NCBI RefSeq assembly: GCF_002813445.1
Contig: NZ_PHHD01000001.1
Coordinates: forward strand, 4,712,001-4,776,000
Direction of reading: 5' to 3'
Origin: Pseudomonas tolaasii NCPPB 2192
GTDB taxonomy: Bacteria > Pseudomonadota > Gammaproteobacteria > Pseudomonadales > Pseudomonadaceae
DNA: 64,000 nt
This document shows positions 1 to 8,729 of this stretch, piece after piece; positions within the stretch are counted from its first letter, which is position 1, and each line of letters opens with the position of its first letter. The position numbers and the translations under genes are program-made. The notes beneath the pieces are model-generated. The model had not been told where the DNA came from. It ran no database searches and saw nothing but the letters and a program-made list of their open reading frames with translations.

Positions 1-516
1 AACCCTGAGCGCGTAATGGTTTTTTCCTCGTTCGAAAAAGTGCTCGGTCCCGAAGCGCCCTACGGTTATGTGCTGTGCCGGCACTTGAGCATCCCATTGC
101 AGCGTCAGTTCCTGCTGCGCTCGTTCCGCTTGTCGGTCATACGCCAGCGCGCGATTGCCCGTCTGTATCGCAGCGGACGAATCGACCGGCATTTGCGCTC
201 TTTGCGCGGTTTGCTGTGTGAACAGGCAACGCAAATGCACCAGCAGTTGGAGCAACACCTGGGCGGGCAGGTGAGCTGCGACATGCCGGCAGGTGGTGCG
301 ACCTTTTGGCTGAAATCGGCATACCACGTGGACATGCGCCAGGTATTCCAACAGTTACTCGTCCGCCAGGTGTCGATAGCGCCGGGGGAATTGTTCAGTG
401 TGGGCGGCCTGTACCATCAGCATGTGCGTGTGAGCCTGCCCCGTCAGGGGCAGCCTGATCTGGAGATTGCCCTGATGGCGTTGAGCGAAGCGCTGCAGCA
501 AGCGCAGACAGCTTGA
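1..516 (+). CDS. C-terminal part of a MocR/aminotransferase class I-like protein (cut by window edge)
   Basis: The reading frame is open from base 1, so the start lies outside the window and about 171 residues remain. The visible part is the large-domain end and small domain of a fold-type I PLP enzyme. A segment reading SSFEKVLGPEAPYGYVLC near the start matches the GSFSK..PG.R.GY region that holds the PLP-binding lysine in MocR/PdxR regulators and class I aminotransferases, so K13 of the fragment is the likely PLP lysine. The C-terminus (GGATFWL, then an APGELFSVGG-type segment and a short hydrophobic helix) fits the MocR small domain. Whether an N-terminal GntR winged helix exists cannot be seen, so a stand-alone aminotransferase remains possible. 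Confidence 0.7.
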   Translation, partial: NPERVMVFSSFEKVLGPEAPYGYVLCRHLSIPLQRQFLLRSFRLSVIRQRAIARLYRSGRIDRHLRSLRGLLCEQATQMHQQLEQHLGGQVSCDMPAGGATFWLKSAYHVDMRQVFQQLLVRQVSIAPGELFSVGGLYHQHVRVSLPRQGQPDLEIALMALSEALQQAQTA

Positions 517-530
517 GTGTATGAAAATTC

Positions 531-564
531 TCTTCGCGACGTGGGATAGATACCGTCGCGGAGA
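531..564 (+). other. 11-bp hairpin between the MocR-like gene and pgm
   Basis: Bases 531-541 pair with 554-564 (one G-T wobble) around a 12-base loop. It may terminate the upstream gene or sit in the pgm leader. No T-run follows directly; the nearest (TTTTTT) is about 25 bases on, so terminator function is uncertain. Confidence 0.35.
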
Positions 565-621
565 AGTCCAACTCTCAGTAAACTGTCGTTTTTTCCACAC
601 CCTTCTTTTCGAGGTTCATGC

Positions 622-2265
622 ATGACAATCAGTCCTTTTGCGGGCAAGCCGGCACCAGCCCAATTGCTGGTGGATATCCCGCGACTGGTCACGGCCTATT
701 ACACCGGCCAGCCTGATGCAGCGATCTCCACCCAGCGCGTGGCCTTTGGTACTTCCGGGCACCGCGGCAGTTCTTTCGAGCTGAGCTTCAACGAATGGCA
801 TGTGCTTGCCATCAGCCAGGCCATCTGCCTGTACCGTGAGGCCCAGGGCATCAATGGCCCCTTGTTTGTCGGCCTGGACACCCACGCGCTCTCGACGCCT
901 GCCGGTGCCAGCGCGCTGGAAGTGCTGGCTGCCAACGGTGTGCACGTCATGCTGGCCGAAGGCGACGAGTACACGCCGACCCCGGCAATTTCCCACGCCA
1001 TTATTTGCTACAACCGCGGCCGCACCAGCGGCCTGGCGGACGGCATTGTGATTACGCCGTCCCACAACCCGCCCCAAAGCGGCGGCTACAAGTACAACCC
1101 GCCCAACGGTGGCCCGGCCGATACCCACGTGACCAAGTGGATCGAAGCCAAGGCCAATGAGCTGCTGGCCAACAAACTGGCTGGCGTCAAGCGCATCACC
1201 CACGCGCAGGCGCTCAAGGCCGACACTACCCATCGCCACGATTACCTCAACAGCTATGTGGCCGACCTCGTCAATGTGATCGACATGGATGCCATCCGTA
1301 GCGCGGACCTGCGCCTGGGCGTTGACCCGCTGGGCGGAGCAGGGGTGCGTTATTGGTCTGCCATCGCCGAGCATTACCGCTTGAACCTGGACGTGGTGAA
1401 CACCGAGGTCGACTCCACGTTCCGCTTCATGAGCGTCGACTGGGACGGCCAGATCCGCATGGACCCGTCTTCCAGCTACGCCATGCAGGGTTTGATCGGC
1501 CTCAAGGAGCGCTTCGACGTCGCCTTCGCCTGCGACCCTGACCACGATCGCCACGGCATCGTCACCCCGTCCGGCGGCCTGCTGGCGCCGAACAACTACC
1601 TGGCGGTGTCCATCGACTACCTGTTCCAGAACCGTCCTGACTGGCGCGCCGATGCGGCCGTGGGCAAAACCGTGGTCAGCAGTGGCTTGATCGACCGCGT
1701 TGCCGCGCGCATTGGCCGCCGCCTCTACGAAGTGCCGGTGGGCTTCAAGTGGTTTGCCGACGGCCTGTTCGAAGGCTCGCTGGGCTTTGGTGGAGAGGAA
1801 AGCGCCGGGGCATCGTTCCTGCGCAAGGACGGCAGCGTTTGGAGCACCGACAAGGACGGCCTGATCCCGGCCTTGCTCGCCGCCGAAATGACCTCGCGCA
1901 AAGGTCAGGACCCCAGCCAGATCTACCGCGGCCTGACCGACGCCTTGGGCGAGCCGTTCGCGATTCGCGTGGATGCCAAGGCCACGCCGGCGCAAAAAGC
2001 CCTGCTGGGCAAGCTGTCGCCGGAGCAGGTCACCAGCACGCAATTGGCCGGGGAAAGCATCCAGCAGATCCTCAGCCATGCGCCGGGCAACAATCAGGCG
2101 ATCGGCGGCTTGAAGGTGATGACCGAAAACGGCTGGTTCGCCGCGCGGCCGTCGGGTACCGAGGACATCTACAAGATCTACGCCGAGAGCTTTATTGGCG
2201 AGGATCACCTCAAACAGTTGGTAGAAGAAGCCCAGGTACTGGTAGACGGCGCAATCTCGGAATAA
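622..2265 (+). CDS. pgm: Phosphoglucomutase (alpha-D-glucose phosphate-specific)
   Basis: Interconverts glucose 1-phosphate and glucose 6-phosphate in the cytoplasm, linking glycolysis to glycogen, trehalose and cell-surface polysaccharide synthesis. All four phosphohexomutase signatures are present: the phosphoserine loop TPSHNPP (S147), the metal loop DPDHDRHG (D305, D307, D309), the sugar-binding GEESAG (391-396), and a C-terminal RPSGTEDIYKIYAE phosphate-binding loop. The 547-residue length is that of the bacterial Pgm group (E. coli Pgm is about 546) rather than the shorter AlgC/GlmM type. The start is supported by GAGG 8 bases upstream. It appears monocistronic, closed by a REPIN. Confident on family and function. 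Confidence 0.96.
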   Translation: MTISPFAGKPAPAQLLVDIPRLVTAYYTGQPDAAISTQRVAFGTSGHRGSSFELSFNEWHVLAISQAICLYREAQGINGPLFVGLDTHALSTPAGASALEVLAANGVHVMLAEGDEYTPTPAISHAIICYNRGRTSGLADGIVITPSHNPPQSGGYKYNPPNGGPADTHVTKWIEAKANELLANKLAGVKRITHAQALKADTTHRHDYLNSYVADLVNVIDMDAIRSADLRLGVDPLGGAGVRYWSAIAEHYRLNLDVVNTEVDSTFRFMSVDWDGQIRMDPSSSYAMQGLIGLKERFDVAFACDPDHDRHGIVTPSGGLLAPNNYLAVSIDYLFQNRPDWRADAAVGKTVVSSGLIDRVAARIGRRLYEVPVGFKWFADGLFEGSLGFGGEESAGASFLRKDGSVWSTDKDGLIPALLAAEMTSRKGQDPSQIYRGLTDALGEPFAIRVDAKATPAQKALLGKLSPEQVTSTQLAGESIQQILSHAPGNNQAIGGLKVMTENGWFAARPSGTEDIYKIYAESFIGEDHLKQLVEEAQVLVDGAISE

Positions 2266-2281
2266 CTGACACAAGCCTGTC

Positions 2282-2372
2282 ACTGTGGGAGCTGGCTTGC
2301 CTGCTATAGCATCACCCCGGTATGGCTGACACACCGAGGCGTCCGCATCGCAGGCAAGCCAGCTCCCACAGT
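2282..2372. repeat. REPIN (paired inverted REPs, GTGGGAGCTGGCTTGCC family)
   Basis: Left arm about 2282-2310 and right arm 2345-2372 are inverted copies of the fluorescens-type REP core TGTGGGAGCTGGCTTGCC, separated by about 35 bases. It lies between the tail-to-tail genes pgm and pirin, where it may also block transcriptional read-through. Mobilised in trans by RAYT transposases; none is in this window. Confidence 0.9.
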
Positions 2373-2394
2373 CTGATTAGGGGCTGGCTTTACA

Positions 2395-3090
2395 TCAGGC
2401 CAGGTCGACCAGGACTATTTCGCTGTCTTCAACCGCCGTGACCCGTAACACCCCTTCATCCTCAACCGCTACACCGTCCCGCGCTTGCGCACGTAAGCCA
2501 TTGACTTCAATCACCCCCGTCGCCGGTACCAGATACGCGCGACGCCCGCTGTCGAGTCGATACTCGGCACTTTCCCCGGCCTTAAGATTGGCCGCCACCA
2601 GGCGTGCATCGGCCCTGATACGCAGGCTTTCGCTGTCACCTGTCTTGCCGCTGGCCAAGGTCACAAAACCCTCGCGCTCACCTTTCGGGAACGGCTTGGC
2701 CCCCCATGAAGGCGGCAAACCGGCTTCATTGGGGATAATCCAGATCTGGAAAATCTTGGTCGGCGTGGCTTCCAGGTTGTATTCGCTGTGGGCAATCCCG
2801 GTGCCCGCGCTCATCACCTGCACGTCGCCAGCTTCGGTGCGGCCCTTGTTGCCGAGGTTGTCGGCATGGCTGATGGCGCCTTCACGCACATAGGTGATGA
2901 TTTCCATGTCACGGTGCGGGTGCTGCGGAAAGCCGGTGCCGGGGGCGATGATGTCGTCGTTCCACACCCGCAGGTTGCCCCAATGCATGCGCTTTGGGTC
3001 GTGGTATTCGGCGAAGGAAAAATGGTGATGGGCGTCGAGCCAGCCATGGTGGGCGCCGCCCAACGTATTGAAAGGTCGAAGTTCAAGCAT
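2395..3090 (-). CDS. Pirin-family protein (YhhW-like bicupin)
   Basis: A 231-residue pirin. The N-terminal cupin carries the metal ligands H57, H59, H101 and E103 (segments FPQHPHRDMEII and GTGIAHSEYN), the same positions as in E. coli YhhW. Members of this subgroup can act as quercetin 2,3-dioxygenases, but the physiological role is generally unknown; some pirins bind partner enzymes. A strong AGGAG ribosome-binding site 6 bases upstream sets the start. Transcribed towards pgm, with a long inverted repeat (about 3131-3179) in its upstream region. Confidence 0.93.
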   Translation of the reverse strand: MLELRPFNTLGGAHHGWLDAHHHFSFAEYHDPKRMHWGNLRVWNDDIIAPGTGFPQHPHRDMEIITYVREGAISHADNLGNKGRTEAGDVQVMSAGTGIAHSEYNLEATPTKIFQIWIIPNEAGLPPSWGAKPFPKGEREGFVTLASGKTGDSESLRIRADARLVAANLKAGESAEYRLDSGRRAYLVPATGVIEVNGLRAQARDGVAVEDEGVLRVTAVEDSEIVLVDLA

Positions 3091-3130
3091 GATCGTCTCC
3101 TGTGGATGGCGTCATGATCCGGCAGTGCTT

Positions 3131-3179
3131 GATCGAAAAAAAGCGCAAAACCTGCCGGATTATTATCCGGTTTTTCGAT
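3131..3179. promoter_or_regulatory. Interrupted palindrome upstream of the pirin gene
   Basis: An inner perfect repeat CCGGAT(TATT)ATCCGG at 3155-3170 is flanked by complementary TCGAAAAA and TTTTTCGA blocks. On the + strand the inner hairpin plus TTTTT resembles a small terminator, but no + strand gene ends here. Being 65-80 bases upstream of the leftward pirin start, it is better read as a possible operator. Function is inferred. Confidence 0.35.
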
Positions 3180-3308
3180 TGATCGGCGGCGCTTTGACTT
3201 TCACTTCATCGCCTAACTGTATGACACCAAAGTAATTGGCTGGAACTCAACGCCGATTCCGGCGACCATGGCGCATTCGCCAATACCATCCTCATCGCTG
3301 GAGTCCGC

Positions 3309-5756
3309 GTGCCGCAACACAAGCCTGATTTGCCCCCTGAACTGCGCCCACTGGCAGAAATGCCGCTGTTCAAACGCCTCGCCGCGCGTTTATTCGGCCA
3401 CGGCTTGACGCGCCTGCGCGCGCAGCACCGGTTTTCCTGGCTGCACGGGCAGGCTGATGGCTTTCGCAGCGGTCACGAGGCGGGTGTGGAGTATGGCTAC
3501 CGCGAGGGCAAGGCTGACGGTCTTGAAGAGGGGCGGCAGGTGTTGTTGATCCGTGACTTTCGCCCGGACGAGCATCGCGCCCCCGGCGTCGACGACAGTT
3601 TGTTTGACGATTGGCGCCTGCCGCTGACCGCCGACCTGAAAAAACGCATGAAAGCCGATGTGGCGCGCCTGCTGCCGGCACATGCGCAGCCGAGCACCGC
3701 GCAGTGGAAGATGATTTTCAGTGATACACCCTCGACCTCGGTGATTGCCGGTGCCGGCGCGGGCAAGTCCACTTCGCTGGTGTTGCGCATTTTGCTGCTG
3801 ACCCATTACCTGGGCTTCGAACTCAGCTCGATGACTGTGGTGACCTTCACCCGCGAGTCGCGCAAGGACTTCATCAACAAGCTCATGCAGATTCTCGGCC
3901 TGTGGGGTCAATCCCTTGGAATCAAAGAGGCCCAGGCCGTGGTGCGCACCTTTCACTCGCGCATTCTGCCGATGGTGCGCAGCCTGCCGGGGTTTGAGCG
4001 GCTGCAAGCGTTTGAGGCCCTGAGCAGCGGTTTTGAAGACGCCGACAGCAACCCGTTCGACCTGCGCATCAGCGACGCCCAACGCGAGCAAATGAACGCC
4101 TGTTATCACAGGTTGCACGGCCGTCATGAGCGTTTCCGTGAACTGATCGCGCCGCTGGCCCGCCATGGCCTGCAGCTCAGGGAGCTGGAGCGTGACCACC
4201 CGGATGTGCAAAAGCGCGTGGCTGTCATCGAGTTGGCGGCCAAGCGCGATGAAGAGCTCTGCGATGTGATCGAGGACCTGTGGTTCCGCGCGGGCGCCTG
4301 GCCGATCAAAGGCATTGAGCCCAGCCGCCAAACCTTTGAAATCAATGGGGCCCAGTTCCATTGCCACGGCTATATCCCGGAGCTGGATGCCTGGGTGGTG
4401 CTGGGCTTCGATGCGCGGGAAAATGCCCAGATCAGTCGCCCGAATTCGAAACTGTCGGTACGCGCAGAATGGGCGGTCAAGCGCACCTTGTTTCAAGCTT
4501 TCTGCCGTAAGCCTCTGATATGGCTTGATAGTTATGACTCATCAAAACAACTTTTAAGCAGTTTGGCAGGCGATGCGTCCGCTGGCCCGGGCTTCGATTA
4601 CAAAGTCAAAGGTGAACTGGCATCGGCGCCGTTACTGGACTGTTTTGTCGCCGCCGCAGGCTTTATCGAGAACCTTGGGCTGGACGTGCCCACCGCTGTA
4701 GGCCAAATGACCTTCGCCAGGGATGACCCGGACCGCTTTTTCTTTGAGGCCCTGAGCATTTTCTGGAAAGCCCTGGAAGACCATCTGCTCGACCAGTCGC
4801 CTCCGATCATGACCTACAACCGCATGTTCTCGCTGTTTGGCGAAAACACTCCGGAAAACCTCAAGCTGCTCAGCGACCCTTTGTTGCGGCCGATGTCGCA
4901 TTTGATGATTGATGAATTTCAGGACGTCTCACCGCAGATCGTCTCGTGGATTCGCGCCAGCCTGCGCGAAATCCGCAGCCGTGGACCGGCGATGCACGTG
5001 GGCCGCGGCGCGCAGCGTTCATCCTTGCTGTGCGTGGGCGATGACTGGCAGTCCATCTATGGCTGGCGCGGCAGTTCGCCGAAGTACTTCATGGAGTTCA
5101 ACAAGGAGTTTGTATCGCCGAGCACCACCCGCGTGATGCTGGGCGAGAACTACCGCAGCCATCAACACATCATCGACGCCGCCGAACATGTCGTGCGTGC
5201 GGCACCGGCCATCCCCGGCAAAAAGGCCAAGGCAAGTGGCGATTCAAGGGCGTTGGTACCGGTCACGGTGCTGGACCGCGATGATGCGGGGTTGGGGCGC
5301 AAGCTGGCAGAGCACTATCAGCATGGCGATTCGATTTTGATGCTGTATCGAAAAAGTAGCGATAAGTTATTGATTCAAGAGCATATTCAGGCCGTAGTTA
5401 ATGTGGATTCGAGCTTGCCGCCGCAGGCTCGCCGTTTGAAACAGCTGACTTATCACAGCGCCAAGGGACTGCAGGCGGATGCGGTTTTTTTGCTGGGAGA
5501 CTGCCAGCATGTCACCAACTCCCCTTACAAGAATCAGGTCTACCGTCTGGCCGGGCTGGGTAGCAGCGGCGACAGCGAGCCTTATGACACTGCGCAGAAA
5601 GACGAGGTGTTGCGTTTGGCCTATGTCGGCATCACCCGGGCCGTGAGCCACTGCTATTGGTATGTGGAGAAGCCGGAGGGCCAGGGCGTGAATGTGCCGA
5701 GGGCGTCGGAGCGGGTCGACGGGAAAAAAGTGTTTTTCGACGATCAGCGAGGCTAA
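3309..5756 (+). CDS. UvrD/Rep-family (SF1A) DNA helicase with N-terminal extension
   Basis: An ATP-dependent 3'-5' DNA helicase by family. Motifs appear in order: Q-motif/Walker A IAGAGAGKST (about 146-155), Walker B MIDEFQD (D535, E536), motif III GDDWQSIYGWRG (near 576), GENYRSH (near 614), TYHSAKGLQADAV (near 717) and YVGITRA (near 772). At 815 residues it is longer than UvrD cores. About 140 residues precede the helicase core, including a Gly-rich region (48-76) with repeated GxxxG/GY spacing, and the Walker A to Walker B distance is large, so there is a sizeable insertion around residues 260-510. It resembles helicase IV-like proteins more than UvrD or RecB. The GTG start has GGAG 5 bases upstream; an upstream start cannot be excluded. 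No nuclease domain is recognisable. Confidence 0.85.
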   Translation: MPQHKPDLPPELRPLAEMPLFKRLAARLFGHGLTRLRAQHRFSWLHGQADGFRSGHEAGVEYGYREGKADGLEEGRQVLLIRDFRPDEHRAPGVDDSLFDDWRLPLTADLKKRMKADVARLLPAHAQPSTAQWKMIFSDTPSTSVIAGAGAGKSTSLVLRILLLTHYLGFELSSMTVVTFTRESRKDFINKLMQILGLWGQSLGIKEAQAVVRTFHSRILPMVRSLPGFERLQAFEALSSGFEDADSNPFDLRISDAQREQMNACYHRLHGRHERFRELIAPLARHGLQLRELERDHPDVQKRVAVIELAAKRDEELCDVIEDLWFRAGAWPIKGIEPSRQTFEINGAQFHCHGYIPELDAWVVLGFDARENAQISRPNSKLSVRAEWAVKRTLFQAFCRKPLIWLDSYDSSKQLLSSLAGDASAGPGFDYKVKGELASAPLLDCFVAAAGFIENLGLDVPTAVGQMTFARDDPDRFFFEALSIFWKALEDHLLDQSPPIMTYNRMFSLFGENTPENLKLLSDPLLRPMSHLMIDEFQDVSPQIVSWIRASLREIRSRGPAMHVGRGAQRSSLLCVGDDWQSIYGWRGSSPKYFMEFNKEFVSPSTTRVMLGENYRSHQHIIDAAEHVVRAAPAIPGKKAKASGDSRALVPVTVLDRDDAGLGRKLAEHYQHGDSILMLYRKSSDKLLIQEHIQAVVNVDSSLPPQARRLKQLTYHSAKGLQADAVFLLGDCQHVTNSPYKNQVYRLAGLGSSGDSEPYDTAQKDEVLRLAYVGITRAVSHCYWYVEKPEGQGVNVPRASERVDGKKVFFDDQRG

Positions 5757-5790
5757 AGGCCAATCAAGGAATTCATGTGCCCGCAGGCCT

Positions 5791-5880
5791 TTGTGGGAGC
5801 TGGCTTGCCTGCGATGGCATCACCTGGGTCAAACCGGTACGCCGAGGTGTCTGCATCGCAGGCAAGCCAGCTCCCACACG
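5791..5880. repeat. REPIN (GTGGGAGCTGGCTTGCC family)
   Basis: Inverted REP arms at about 5792-5817 and 5853-5879, sharing TGTGGGAGCTGGCTTGCC and GCGAT, with a roughly 35-base spacer. It sits between the convergent helicase and DUF1652 genes. Confidence 0.9.
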
Positions 5881-5911
5881 AGCCAGGTACACATGGGGGG
5901 CTCGACTTTGC

Positions 5912-6184
5912 TCAGGCCCGCAACGACAACGGCGGCACAAAGCTCTCCAGCTCATCTTCAACCGCCTCGATGATCCGCTCCACATCAGCGGCATTCATCA
6001 CCGTGGCGCAAGGGATGCCGGCGATGGCAATCAGTGTCTCGCCGCTGGCACGGTCGAACAGGCGGGCGACCATACTGCCGGGGGCGTCCATGCTCCCCTC
6101 AAAGCCCATCGGATGAAAGTGCCAGCGCATCAGCTGGCATGCATTGGGGAACGTCACTTTGTTCATGTTGCCCACCTGTTTCAT
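5912..6184 (-). CDS. DUF1652 domain protein
   Basis: A small 90-residue protein of unknown function. The segment ARLFDRASGETLIAIAGI followed by a helical ERIIEAVEDELESF tail matches my recollection of DUF1652, a family abundant in Pseudomonas. No signal peptide or membrane segment is visible. Start is ambiguous between this Met and one at 6166. It is divergently transcribed from the AraC regulator across a 250-base gap. Confidence 0.75.
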   Translation of the reverse strand: MKQVGNMNKVTFPNACQLMRWHFHPMGFEGSMDAPGSMVARLFDRASGETLIAIAGIPCATVMNAADVERIIEAVEDELESFVPPLSLRA

Positions 6185-6332
6185 TGAGCGCTTCCTTTAG
6201 CTCGCGGCAGGGCCTTGACCTTCACTGGTCGCGCCATCGAAGGGTCCAAAATAGCATCCGATCGCCCGCTCAAGGTAAGTTTTTCCGCTCCGTTCGGCGG
6301 TTCTTTTCCGTTAGTTTGATGTGAGTCATGCC

Positions 6333-6391
6333 TTGCCAAAATTTAGGCAAAAGGCCATTAGTCAGAAGTGCCAATTCGCCATTGAAGGCAC
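6333..6391. promoter_or_regulatory. Repeated TTGCC/GGCAA half-sites before the SnoaL-AraC regulator
   Basis: The palindrome TTGCC(8)GGCAA spans 6333-6350, a second GTGCC(14)GGCAC spans 6368-6391, and another GGCAA lies near 6402. Clustered half-sites just before an AraC-type gene suggest an autoregulatory site. Inference from symmetry only. Confidence 0.3.
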
Positions 6392-6438
6392 CGGTAAAAT
6401 TCGGCAATCTCAACCGCCTATCCGTCTTAGAGCCTTCC

Positions 6439-7248
6439 ATGCCCGACATCGCCCCGGCCGACGATTGCCAAAACACCCAAGCCACCGGCGAACTGGTCTT
6501 GCGTCATCACCTGTGCTGGCGGCACAGGGATCTGGATGGGGTGATGTCCTATTATCACCCCGACATCCAATACCACGATTTCTTCCAGAACCGAGTAGTG
6601 GGTTACGCCGAGCTGCGCGAATACCTGCAAGCCAGCATGCCCCGGGGCGCCGACGAGGCAATCGAGCATACCGACCGAATTCGCGCCGACGGCGACACCG
6701 CGTTTATCCAGTACCGCATCACATTGCGTGGCGGCCAGGGGTTGGTGTCATTCCGTACCAGCGAAGCCATCACGGTGCGCGACGGGCTGATCTGGCGGGT
6801 CAATGAGTATGCCTCCCTCGTGCACGAACAGCCGGCCCAGGCGATGCGCCCCACGGTCAGCCGCCTGGGCCTGTCGCCTCAGCAATTGGGGCATATGGCC
6901 AACGATCTGCAGCAGTATTTCCAGCTCAAGCAACCCTATCTGGACCCCGAACTCGACCTGCAGCGAGTGGCGAAGGAATGTGGCTACAGCCGCAACCAGA
7001 TTTCCTACCTGCTGAATCAGGTGCTGGGGCAAAGTTTCTATCGTTACGTCAACCAGGCTCGGCTCCAGCATTTGCTCGCGGCGCTGGAGAAGGCCGTGCC
7101 GCCGATCAAAATCGATGACCTGGCGTTTGCCGCCGGTTTCAATTCGCTGTCGGCGTTCTACAGCGCCTTTCGCCAGCACACTGGGCAGTCGCCCAAGGCC
7201 TACGTCAAACAAATTTCTCTGCGTGCACGCGCGCAAGACAGCCTCTGA
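6439..7248 (+). CDS. AraC-family regulator with N-terminal SnoaL/NTF2-like domain
   Basis: About 269 residues. Residues 10-120 form a SnoaL/NTF2-like cone (HLCWRHRDLDGVMSYYHPDIQYHDF, later GLIWRVNEYASLVHE), the fold used by small-ligand isomerases and sensors. Residues about 155-262 are an AraC DNA-binding domain (LDLQRVAKECGYSRNQISYLLNQ, then FAAGFNSLSAFYSAFRQHTGQSP). The domain order suggests a ligand-gated regulator. Its likely targets are the following oxidoreductase, cupin and polyamine-binding genes on the same strand. The Met at 6439 is chosen because homology-like sequence begins there; the frame is open 37 codons further upstream. Confidence 0.85.
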   Translation: MPDIAPADDCQNTQATGELVLRHHLCWRHRDLDGVMSYYHPDIQYHDFFQNRVVGYAELREYLQASMPRGADEAIEHTDRIRADGDTAFIQYRITLRGGQGLVSFRTSEAITVRDGLIWRVNEYASLVHEQPAQAMRPTVSRLGLSPQQLGHMANDLQQYFQLKQPYLDPELDLQRVAKECGYSRNQISYLLNQVLGQSFYRYVNQARLQHLLAALEKAVPPIKIDDLAFAAGFNSLSAFYSAFRQHTGQSPKAYVKQISLRARAQDSL

Positions 7249-7296
7249 CGTGGCGCTCTAGGATCCAGCCTATCGAAATCGGGTTGGGAGCTTGGC

Positions 7297-8703
7297 ATGC
7301 CGGCATGGCGCAACATCAGTTTATGGATGGACCAGTTGGATGACCCGCTGAAGGCGCGGCCGTCCCTGGAGCATGACCTGGACGTCAACGTGGCCATTGT
7401 CGGCGCCGGTTACACCGGCCTGTGGACCGCCTACTACCTCAAACGCCAGGCGCCCGAGCTGAAAATTGCCATCATCGAGGCGCAAACCGCCGGTTTCGGC
7501 GCCTCCGGGCGTAACGGCGGCTGGCTGATGGGCAATCTGCTCGGCGAAGACCGCTTGCTGGCGGGCCTCAACCCTGACCAACGCCGCGCTTCTTATGACC
7601 TGTTGCACGGCATCCCCGAAGAAGTGGCGCAAGTGCTGGCCCGCGAAGGCATCGACTGCGACTACCGCAAGGGCGGCGTCCTCTATTGCGCTGCGCGTTA
7701 CCCCGAGCAGGAAGGCAGCCTGCGCCGCTACCTGGACAAGCTGCACGCCCAGGGCCTCACCGAAGATGACTATCGCTGGCTGACCCCGCAGCAACTGGCC
7801 GAGCAGATCCGCATCGCCAAACCCTATGGCGGTATCTATGCACCCCATGTGGCGACCATCAACCCGGCCAAGCTGGTGCGCGGCCTGGCACGGGTGGTGG
7901 AGAGCATGGGCGTCAGGATCTACGAGAACAGCCCGGTCACTCACTGGCAATCCGGCAGCCTGCGCACGGCCAGGGCCGGCGTTCGCGCCGCCTGGGTGGT
8001 GCCGGCGGTAGAGGGTTACGCCAATACGCTGCCGCCGTTGGGGCGCTACCAGTTACCGGTGCAGAGCCTGATTGTCGCCACCGAGCCGTTGCCCGCCAGC
8101 ACTTGGGACGAAATCGGCTTGAGCCATGGCCAGGCGTTCGGCGAAAGCAGCCGCCAGGTCACCTACGGGCAACGTTCGGCAGACAATCGCCTGGTGTTCG
8201 GTGCTCGCGGCGGTTACCAGTTCGCCGGCAAATTGCGCCATGACTTTGATTTGACCGTGAGCGAGGTGGAGTTGCGTCGCTACCTGTTCGGCGAACTGTT
8301 CCCGCAGCTCAAGAAGGTCAGGATTACCCACTCCTGGGGTGGCAACCTTGGCATGTCGCGCAACTTCCGGCCCCACATGGTGTGCGACCACAAGACCGGC
8401 ATCGCGCTGTCAGGTGGTTATGGCGGGGAGGGCGTTGGCGCCACCAACCTTGGCGGGCGCACGCTGGCCGACCTGATTCTCGGCCTCGACACGCCGCTGA
8501 CCACCCAGCCCTGGGTGATTCGCGAGCGTGGCCTGGACGCGCTCAAGGCCTGGGAGCCCGAACCGTGCCGCTGGTTGGGTTACAACGCGATCATTCGCAG
8601 TTTCGTCCATGAAGACCAGGTGTTGGCCAACCCCAACACGGCGCCCTGGCGGCGCAAGCTGGCGACCGGCGTGGCGGGGTTCATGGAAGGCTTCATGCAT
8701 TAA
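7297..8703 (+). CDS. FAD-dependent oxidoreductase of the DAO/gamma-glutamylputrescine oxidase type
   Basis: A 468-residue amine/amino-acid oxidase-like flavoenzyme. The Rossmann motif VAIVGAGYTGLWTAYYL (32-48, GAGYTG at 36-41) is followed by the E-rich strand end AIIEAQTAGFGASGRNGG typical of the DAO family, and a C-terminal GYGGEGVGATNLGGRTLADLI FAD-closing segment. The PuuB/OrdL subgroup oxidises polyamine derivatives, and the polyamine-binding protein two genes on supports an amine substrate. GGGAG 6 bases upstream supports the start. The exact substrate is not readable from sequence. Confidence 0.87.
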   Translation: MPAWRNISLWMDQLDDPLKARPSLEHDLDVNVAIVGAGYTGLWTAYYLKRQAPELKIAIIEAQTAGFGASGRNGGWLMGNLLGEDRLLAGLNPDQRRASYDLLHGIPEEVAQVLAREGIDCDYRKGGVLYCAARYPEQEGSLRRYLDKLHAQGLTEDDYRWLTPQQLAEQIRIAKPYGGIYAPHVATINPAKLVRGLARVVESMGVRIYENSPVTHWQSGSLRTARAGVRAAWVVPAVEGYANTLPPLGRYQLPVQSLIVATEPLPASTWDEIGLSHGQAFGESSRQVTYGQRSADNRLVFGARGGYQFAGKLRHDFDLTVSEVELRRYLFGELFPQLKKVRITHSWGGNLGMSRNFRPHMVCDHKTGIALSGGYGGEGVGATNLGGRTLADLILGLDTPLTTQPWVIRERGLDALKAWEPEPCRWLGYNAIIRSFVHEDQVLANPNTAPWRRKLATGVAGFMEGFMH

Positions 8704-8729
8704 TCTGTTTCATTCACACGGGAAAACCC

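Noticed and set aside
5657..6187. Rightward frames running through the REPIN after the helicase
   Set aside because: Their products are mainly translated REP sequence and antisense of the DUF1652 gene.
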